NCBI GenBank assembly: GCA_902984215.1
Contig: CADWAF010002271.1
Coordinates: forward strand, 1-14,657
Reading direction: 5' to 3'
DNA: 14,657 bases
DNA from: Willaertia magna
Taxonomy: Eukaryota > Heterolobosea > Eutetramitea > Acrasida > Naegleriidae
This document shows, one piece after another, positions 8,484 through 14,657 of the stretch (position 1 is the stretch's first letter; each line of letters opens with the position of its first letter). The notes under the pieces are model-generated. The model had not been told where the DNA came from. It saw only the letters and a list, made by a program, of their open reading frames with translations, and searched no databases. A program made the translations under genes and the position numbers.

Positions 8484-10519
8484 ATGCTTAATTCAATATT
8501 AGGTTATTTTAATCCTTCAACAAATGATCAAAAAACAGAAAATTTAAATCCAGTACAAATAGAAGAACAAGAAAGAAAAGAAAGAATTATATCGGAAATT
8601 AAACCACAAGATAAAATTGAACATTATTATACATTTACAGATGATTTTATGTTTTATAAAGAAAATGATTGGAAAGATTTTAATAATTTAAAAATTGGTA
8701 TTAAATTTAAATATCCATCAAATTTAAATTCTGATATTGTAACAATGCCAGGTGGTGTTACTTCTATTCAATTAAAAGAAAAGACTAAAAGTACAAATTG
8801 TAAGTATCATCTTATTTAAATTAAATATTAAATAATTAAATAGCAACAATGATTAATTTTGAAGATTGTTTAGAAAATGTTACTGCACATGAATTTTTAT
8901 TAGAAACATTAAATAAAATGAATAGACAAAACATTCCATTTACTATTTTAGAAGAACGTGCCGTAAAAGTAAATTCAAAAATAGCTTATGAAATTTCATG
9001 TGAAGTTACTTCTAATCAACAACAACCAAATCAACAATTAACTCAACAATTAACTCAACAAAGACAATTACAAAAAGAAGAATTTAAATTTTTAACATAT
9101 TTATGTGGAATAAAATCAAATGAATCAAATAGAATATTTATTTTACAATTTAATACATATGATTTAAATAGAGATAAATTTAATAAAAAAATTAAAAATT
9201 TTATTCATCATTTACTAAGAAGTTTAGAAATATTTAAACCACAATCACCAGGTAATTTTTATGTTTGTAAAAGAGATTTAGGATTTATTATGCAATTATG
9301 TGATTCTTCATTTCAATCTTTAAAAATTAATGAAAAGACAATTAATTTTTTACCTAAACATTTACAACAAAATAAAATTTTAATTTATTTATTATCAAAC
9401 ATTTCAAAAGAAAAGATTGGTAAAGAAATTGCATTAATTGAATTACATGATGAAAACACTTCTTTTGAAGAATTGATTGAGAAAGTAAAGGAAGAAAAGA
9501 AAAGAAATAAGACAATTGAAAATTTTATAGAATTAAATGAAAAGATAGGTTTTAATAATGACAAAGAAGAATTATCTGATAATGAAGAAGAAGGTAGATT
9601 ATTTGCATATGTCTCTGATGCTGATTCTATACCAATGACAACAATGCAAATGTCAAAGATAATTACAAGTAATAATGATAAGAATAATGATGATAAGAAT
9701 GTTATTAGTAATATTAGTAAACAACAATTAATTCAACAACAATTACAGAGACAAAAACAATCATCACAATTACCAACAGAACAAAAATTAGATGGATATA
9801 ATTTTATTGAATTATATTTTAAAAAGAAAAGTAAAAATTATTTAATTATTTCACGTTCACATTGTTCTTTATCTTTAACTAATTTTAGACAATCTATTTT
9901 TGAACATTTAAAAACTATTAAATTTATTTCACCTTTATCTATTACAACAGATGATACTTATTTAATTTATGAAAATAATGAATTTAATTTTAAATTTTCA
10001 CAACCTATTCAACAACAAGCATCAGGTAGACAACCATTAACAAATAATCCAGTTGCACAATTTATTGTAAGAACAGGTGAACAAAATATGTTTGAAATGG
10101 CAGAAACATCAATTTTATTTGAAGCTTTAAATGGTGATTCAAAAACAAATCAAAATATATTAAATAATCCAACTTCTAGATTAGAAGTATTAAAGAAGAC
10201 TGTACAAGTACAGATTGTTAAACAATATAGTAGAATTATACCTTATAAGAAAGAAAGGAAGATGAAATTTGGTAACATTGAAGCTTATAATGTTGTATTT
10301 AGTGCACCAATTAATGCTCTACCAAATATGGTACAAAAACAAATGTCAGGTGTTACTTTTATGATGACATGTTTTTTAGTTTCAAAACCTTCATTAAAAC
10401 AAGGTGAAGATGATATTGTTTATTCAGTAACTATTAGAACTAATATTTTAGATCAATTTTATAATGAAAATGTAGAGAAATTATTTGTTGCAATGCATTG
10501 TTCTTTTGAGAATAAATAA
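8484..10519 (+). CDS. MOG1/PsbP-like repeat protein, putative (663 aa spliced)
   Basis: Exons 8484-8799 and 8844-10519 join in frame across a 44-nt intron (AAT-T|CA-ACA gives Asn-Ser-Thr). The protein appears to hold three copies of an alpha/beta unit like MOG1/PsbP/DUF1795. Unit 1 (about 48-212) runs from IGIKFKYPSN (71-80) through FTILEERAVKVNSKIAYEIS to FIHHLLRSLEIF. Unit 2 (about 215-465) is interrupted by a charged and Q-rich linker and ends FEHLKTIKFISP. Unit 3 (about 470-663) runs from FNFKFSQP through FGNIEAYNVVFSAP to LFVAMHCSF. These are weak structural resemblances. MOG1-type domains bind small GTPases in other eukaryotes; no function is assigned here. All glutamines use CAA or CAG and the stop is TAA, so the standard code applies. 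Confidence 0.7.
8800..8843 (+). other. Spliceosomal intron, 44 nt, in the MOG1/PsbP-like gene
   Basis: The donor is GTAAGT at 8800 and the acceptor AATTAAATAG ends at 8843. The intron contains an in-frame TAA, and its removal joins two reading frames that otherwise look like two adjacent genes. Confidence 0.9.
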
Positions 10520-10583
10520 TTACTTTAATAAGACTTTTGATTTATACAAAAACATTCTAAATTTAAAACACCATCAACTATCA

Positions 10584-11943
10584 ATGTTATTTAAAGTTAT
10601 TTACATCAATATGTTTAAACAATTTACAAACATCATCACATTACCTTTTAAACCAAAACTGTAAAATAGTCAAGAAAACATCAATACGTTTGACTGCCTT
10701 CTTTTTAAGCACAAATTACAACAAACAATATTCAAAAAAAAGAACACATCAAAATATGAAAGCTAAAGTTGTCAGAAGATATTCTGCCTCATCACGCGCG
10801 ACAAACAATACTAAAAGAAAAACAAATCAAAACTTGGTTGAAGAGGATTATTATCTTTCTTCCAAAAAATTCCTTTCAAACAATAGCTACAAGAAGAGGG
10901 AACAAGAAGACTGTCCTGATTGCAGCAGCGAGAAGGAAATTTCTCCAATTTACAATAATCATCATCAATTGACAACTGAAAACGTATTTAATCAAAACAA
11001 AGAGGTAAAATGTAATAAGGAAGATGTAATGGGAATGACAAATCGATATTGTAACAGTTTGATGAAAACGACTGCCTTACATTCTATATTTCAATATGCA
11101 AGAAAATTAAATAAGTTATTAAAAAATCAAAATGTTGAAAATAGAAAAGAAATCATTAAAAACTTACAGTGGGAAAATTTGATTGGTCAACTAGAAAATC
11201 AACTAACTTTAAAAGGAAATAATCAAAAAGTATACTTCATAGTAATGGAAACTTTACAATTAATATCCAATTTATCTGTTTATGAAGTAATTTCAGAAAG
11301 AATAATTAATAATTTACCTTTTCTTTCTAAATTAAAGACACTATTAGAATTAAAAACTGATAATTCCCAGGTTGATTGTAAAGTCCGTAATCAAACTCTT
11401 TCAACGTTCCTCAGTATTGTAAAAAGAAGTGACAACACCAACGAATCTTCCATACAATTAATCATCAATGGATTAAATAAGGCAATAGTAAATATGAAAG
11501 GCAGAGAAAATCAACCCATATTCTCAAAGAAAGTTGCTTACTGTCTTTATTATTGCTTACTAAATAATTCCAACAGTCAACAACAACTTCAATTACAATC
11601 GTTAAATTATCAAGAAGTAAATAATTTAATTCAAACAGTTTTATCATTAATGTTTCATTTAAAATATGAAAAAGATTCTATCCATTCCATCTTAAAGAAT
11701 TTATTAATTATTTTACAAGAAAAACAAGGACAACTAGGTAATCAAATCTATCAATCTAAAGAACAATTCTTGAATTATAATTTAAATCTTGAATTAAATA
11801 ATATTACTGATATTTGTTCAGTGAATAATAATAATAATTGTGATTATTGTACAATAGTAGAAAAGGATATCCCAATAATGAATGAAATTAATAACATTGG
11901 ATTTTATCATCTACTGTTAGAAATGGAAGACAAACAAATTTAA
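10584..11943 (+). CDS. Helical protein of unknown function with basic N-terminus (395 or 436 aa)
   Basis: The safe start is the ATG at 10756 (MKAKVVRRYSASS), giving 395 aa to the TAA at 11941-11943. The frame is open upstream of it only to about 10690 and has no ATG there. A better full model may be an exon at 10584-10660 (MLFKVIYINMFKQF...) joined through a 49-nt intron (10661-10709) to 10710-11943, giving 436 aa. In that model the first 60 or so residues hold many K/R and no D/E, like a mitochondrial or nuclear targeting region. From about residue 140 of the long form the protein is leucine- and isoleucine-rich helix (LIGQLENQL, METLQLISNLSVYEV, VAYCLYYCLLNN), suggesting ARM/HEAT-like helical repeats, but no repeat register is clear. 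CxxC pairs occur (CPDC, CDYC). Family not recognised. Confidence 0.65.
10661..10709 (+). other. Possible intron before the helical-protein gene
   Basis: The donor is CT|GTAAAA and the acceptor CTTCTTTTTAAG, with a pyrimidine tract. Splicing joins CCA-AAA-CT to C-ACA-AAT and keeps the frame open from an ATG at 10584. The acceptor is AAG rather than the TAG of the two certain introns, and the donor is weaker. The alternative is that 10584-10664 is simply a 26-codon upstream ORF. Confidence 0.4.
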
Positions 11944-11974
11944 ATTATTTTTACAAAATACTGTAAATACTACA

Positions 11975-11980
11975 AATAAA
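11975..11980 (+). terminator. Possible polyadenylation signal AATAAA
   Basis: AATAAA lies about 31 bp after the stop of the plus-strand helical-protein gene, in the 74-bp gap between two convergent genes. AATAAA is frequent by chance in such AT-rich DNA, so this is only positional support. Confidence 0.25.
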
Positions 11981-12017
11981 TAAAAACTATTTACAAAACA
12001 ATTATTAATCAATATTA

Positions 12018-14657
12018 CTATTTTGTATTTAATAATTCTAAACATTCACTTGCAGTTTTTCTATTTTCAGGTTGAAAACATAACGTTGTAAAAAGTAATT
12101 CTTTTAAACGATTAAATCTACTTAAAGATTTTTTAGAATTATTATTTTCTTCATCAATTAAATAAATATTATTAATTATTTTTAAAATCTTTTCATGAAC
12201 ATGTTTTTCTCCTTTTTGTAACATTTCTATAAACATATTTGTTTGTATATCTCTTGTAATTAATTGATATAATAATACTCCAGTTGACCAAATATCTGCT
12301 TTAAATGAATAACCTTGATTTAATTGTATTTCAGGTGCCATAAATGGCATTGTACCTGAGACTGAATAAGTTCTACTATATTCTTCTAATGATTTAGATA
12401 AATTAAAATCACATAATAAAACTTTAATTTTTTTAATTTCATTGTTACTTCCTTTAACCAATTCTTCAATTAAAATATTTTGTGGTTTAATATCTCTATG
12501 TATAACATGATGTGAATGTAATTCTTTAATTGCTGATACTATTTGTTTCATTACAGATACTAAAATTTTTAATGGAATAATACTATCTGGTTTAATTATA
12601 TGTGTTAAATCACCATAATTATAAAAAGGCATAACAATACATAATTTTAATTCAGAATATGCATTATTATTATCATCTACACTACTTAATTTAGTATCTG
12701 AAAATGTATTCATTCTTTGTTGAAATACATCTAATACTTTAACTATATGTGGATGACTAAAATGCATAATTTGTAAAGCTTCTCTCATTGCCTCATTAAA
12801 ACTAAATGATCCATTTGTATTATCAATATTTATAACTTTAATTGCAACTTTTCTTCTAGCTACTGTTGGTGATGCTGCCACAAAAGCAGGAGAAGCAGGT
12901 TGAGTACTATTCATTGATCCAGTTGAACTACTAGATGATGATGAATAACCACTTGTTATCTCTTCACATTCATAAACACTTGAAAATCCACCTGTATTTA
13001 ATCTACGTATTGGTAAATATCTATTATTCCATAAATCCATTTGTTTATTTTGAGGACTACTGTAAGCAGATCTTACAGAATCCATAAAGGAATCTTTTGT
13101 ATTACTATAAAAAGAAATATTTACAGATGGTTGTTGTTTTGGAGCTGGGAATTTAAAATTATTAAAACTATCAATAAATGGTACAATTTCAGAAGAAGGT
13201 GAAGAAAAATAAGAAGAAGAACCTAATGAAGAAGAATTACTGGTTATTGTTGTATCATATGATGTTGTAGATTTTGTAGGTGAATACTTTTTTGTTGGAG
13301 AGAATGTAGTTGTGTCTTCCATTACTTGTAAAGGTTCAAATTTACGTATCCTTATTTGGTTGACTGAAGGTGATTCTAAAATTAAATCTAATGAATCTAA
13401 TTCAATATATTCATTACAATCCTTATCAAATATTTCAATAATTAATAAATCATAATCAATACTAATATCTCTACTAACATCATTACTATTATTACTATTA
13501 TCTTTAAATAATATTTGTAAAATTAAATCATGACATTTTTGTATAATTAATTCTTCTAATTCACCTAATGTAACAAAAAATTTTTCTTTCTTTTCATAAA
13601 CAATTTTCTTTCTTCTATCATCAATCATTATTGTAAATATATATTTTATAGGTTTAATCATTGATTTAGATTCTTCAACAGATTGAAAAGGATTAGGTTT
13701 AAATACATAAGGTGAAGGTATTTCTTCATTAGATACAATCCATGGATGTTTTAATAAATCTTTAACTAATGGTCTTTGTTCAATTGGTTGTTTAAAACAT
13801 TTTTGTAAAAAATCAATTGCTAATTCTGAACAACAATCCTCTTTTGGAAAATATTTTTTAATATATTGTAAATGATTATTATTTGTATTTAATTTTAATT
13901 TAAATAATTGTTCCCATTCTAAATCCCAAAATGGTGGTTTCTTATTAAATAATTCTAACATTAAACATCCAACAGAATAAACATCTACTTTCCTTAATAC
14001 CTCTTCTCTTCTAAATGATAAATCATTATCATAATGATATTCTTCTTTGACATAATGAAATAACTCTGGATCTGAATAACAAATAGTTGGTCTATATTTT
14101 CTATATTCTTCTAAAGATAATTCAAATCCAATATCTGATAATTTAATTTTAGAATTCTTTGTTAACATTACATTTTGTGCTTTAATATTTAAATGTGGTA
14201 TTTCTAAACGTTCATGCATAAAATTTAATGCTTCTAATACTTGATAAATATATTTAGCTATCATTGTTTCATTAATTGCATATCCTTTATTAACTAATGT
14301 AAATAATGATCCATTCTCTAAAAATTCTTCAACCACAACATAAAACTCTTCTTTTTGATTATTATTTACAATAATTGGTACAATTGTATTTGTTGTAGAT
14401 AATAAATTATTATTATTCTCTACATCTTCAATAGGTAAAGATACACTTGTATATATTTGTGCAATATGTTCATGTGGTGGATAAATATATTGTAATTTCA
14501 TAATAAAATCTTCCATTCTTTCTTTAAATTTTTGTAAAATATCTTGATTATAAATATGTTTAATTACAACAAATTCTCCAGTAATTATATGAAATCCTTT
14601 ATAAATATTATAATACCAATTATATCCTAATAAATCTGAATTTTTATTTACTTGATA
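12018..14657 (-). CDS. Tandem kinase protein: degenerate kinase, PB1-like domain, second kinase (5' partial)
   Basis: The frame is open through the right edge, so the internal ATG at 14516 is not the start; 879 codons are visible. Visible residues about 8-308 form a protein kinase domain like the MAP3K/STE group, but degenerate: the glycine loop reads LGYNWYYNIYKG, the VAIK lysine is kept (VVIK), the catalytic loop is HLNIKAQN (155-162; expected HRDxKxxN), DFG is DIG (175-177) and APE is DPE. It is probably a pseudokinase. Residues about 337-440 look like a PB1/ubiquitin-like fold. A Ser/Thr-rich linker with SPTK repeats follows. The second kinase (about 547-875) has NTGGFSSV, Lys607 in VAIK, intact HRDIKPQN (720-727), DFN (750-752) in place of DFG, and APE (774-776); a 30-residue Ser-rich insert sits before VAIK. 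Stop TAG. It converges on the plus-strand neighbour. Confidence 0.85.
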   Translation of the reverse strand, partial: YQVNKNSDLLGYNWYYNIYKGFHIITGEFVVIKHIYNQDILQKFKERMEDFIMKLQYIYPPHEHIAQIYTSVSLPIEDVENNNNLLSTTNTIVPIIVNNNQKEEFYVVVEEFLENGSLFTLVNKGYAINETMIAKYIYQVLEALNFMHERLEIPHLNIKAQNVMLTKNSKIKLSDIGFELSLEEYRKYRPTICYSDPELFHYVKEEYHYDNDLSFRREEVLRKVDVYSVGCLMLELFNKKPPFWDLEWEQLFKLKLNTNNNHLQYIKKYFPKEDCCSELAIDFLQKCFKQPIEQRPLVKDLLKHPWIVSNEEIPSPYVFKPNPFQSVEESKSMIKPIKYIFTIMIDDRRKKIVYEKKEKFFVTLGELEELIIQKCHDLILQILFKDNSNNSNDVSRDISIDYDLLIIEIFDKDCNEYIELDSLDLILESPSVNQIRIRKFEPLQVMEDTTTFSPTKKYSPTKSTTSYDTTITSNSSSLGSSSYFSSPSSEIVPFIDSFNNFKFPAPKQQPSVNISFYSNTKDSFMDSVRSAYSSPQNKQMDLWNNRYLPIRRLNTGGFSSVYECEEITSGYSSSSSSSTGSMNSTQPASPAFVAASPTVARRKVAIKVINIDNTNGSFSFNEAMREALQIMHFSHPHIVKVLDVFQQRMNTFSDTKLSSVDDNNNAYSELKLCIVMPFYNYGDLTHIIKPDSIIPLKILVSVMKQIVSAIKELHSHHVIHRDIKPQNILIEELVKGSNNEIKKIKVLLCDFNLSKSLEEYSRTYSVSGTMPFMAPEIQLNQGYSFKADIWSTGVLLYQLITRDIQTNMFIEMLQKGEKHVHEKILKIINNIYLIDEENNNSKKSLSRFNRLKELLFTTLCFQPENRKTASECLELLNTK

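Noticed and set aside
8212..8819. Two short ORFs (8212-8394 minus and 8484-8819 plus) as separate small genes
   Set aside because: Both run a little way into introns. Consensus splice sites join each to its large neighbour and restore continuous protein.
10690..10755. TTG at 10690 as start of the helical-protein gene
   Set aside because: Non-ATG starts are not expected in a nuclear gene; an ATG at 10756 or a spliced 5' exon from 10584 is more likely.
14514..14516. ATG at 14516 as start of the kinase protein
   Set aside because: The frame continues upstream to the window edge and encodes the kinase N-lobe (ITGEFVVIKHI), so the start lies outside.
6321..14657. Reassigned TAA/TAG in the right-hand genes
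   Set aside because: Their many glutamines are written CAA/CAG and no TAA or TAG occurs inside the frames; the standard code fits.

Overview
The window looks like nuclear DNA from a very AT-rich unicellular eukaryote. The right-hand genes have two clear short introns (44 and 81 nt, GTAAGT and GTATGT donors, TAG acceptors) and stop at TAA or TAG under the standard code. Their product types are protistan: a tandem-kinase protein, a C2 domain fused to an amidase-like fold, and N- and Q-rich linkers. AT-rich amoebae and amoeboflagellates (heterolobosean, dictyostelid or metamonad types) would fit, but nothing in the sequence fixes the lineage.

Left part, 1 to about 6,300: extremely AT-rich DNA with no convincing standard-code gene. 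It divides into four stretches. 1-927 shows nothing firm. 928-1095 holds five near-copies of a roughly 33-bp unit centred on the palindrome GTATAAATTTATAC, with single relatives near 78 and 1736. 2641-5100 has G almost absent from the plus strand (about 40 G against about 200 C by eye); its minus strand shows protein-like segments interrupted by TAA/TAG codons and frame changes, so it is either a decayed gene, low-quality sequence, or an element that reads TAA/TAG as sense. 5101-6240 is close to pure A+T.

Right part, about 6,300 to 14,657: five compact genes. In order these are a YccF-family membrane protein (minus), a C2 plus YiiX-like papain-fold protein (minus, one intron), a 663-aa protein with MOG1/PsbP-like repeats (plus, one intron), a helical protein with a basic N-terminus (plus, possibly one intron), and a large protein (minus, 5' end outside the window) made of a degenerate kinase domain, a PB1-like domain and a second kinase domain with a DFN motif. 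The second and third genes share a divergent promoter region of about 90-130 bp; the last two genes converge with 74 bp between their stops.

The genes do not form an evident pathway. Two relate to membranes (YccF, C2) and one to phosphorylation signalling. The most unusual material is the left block and the double-kinase protein.
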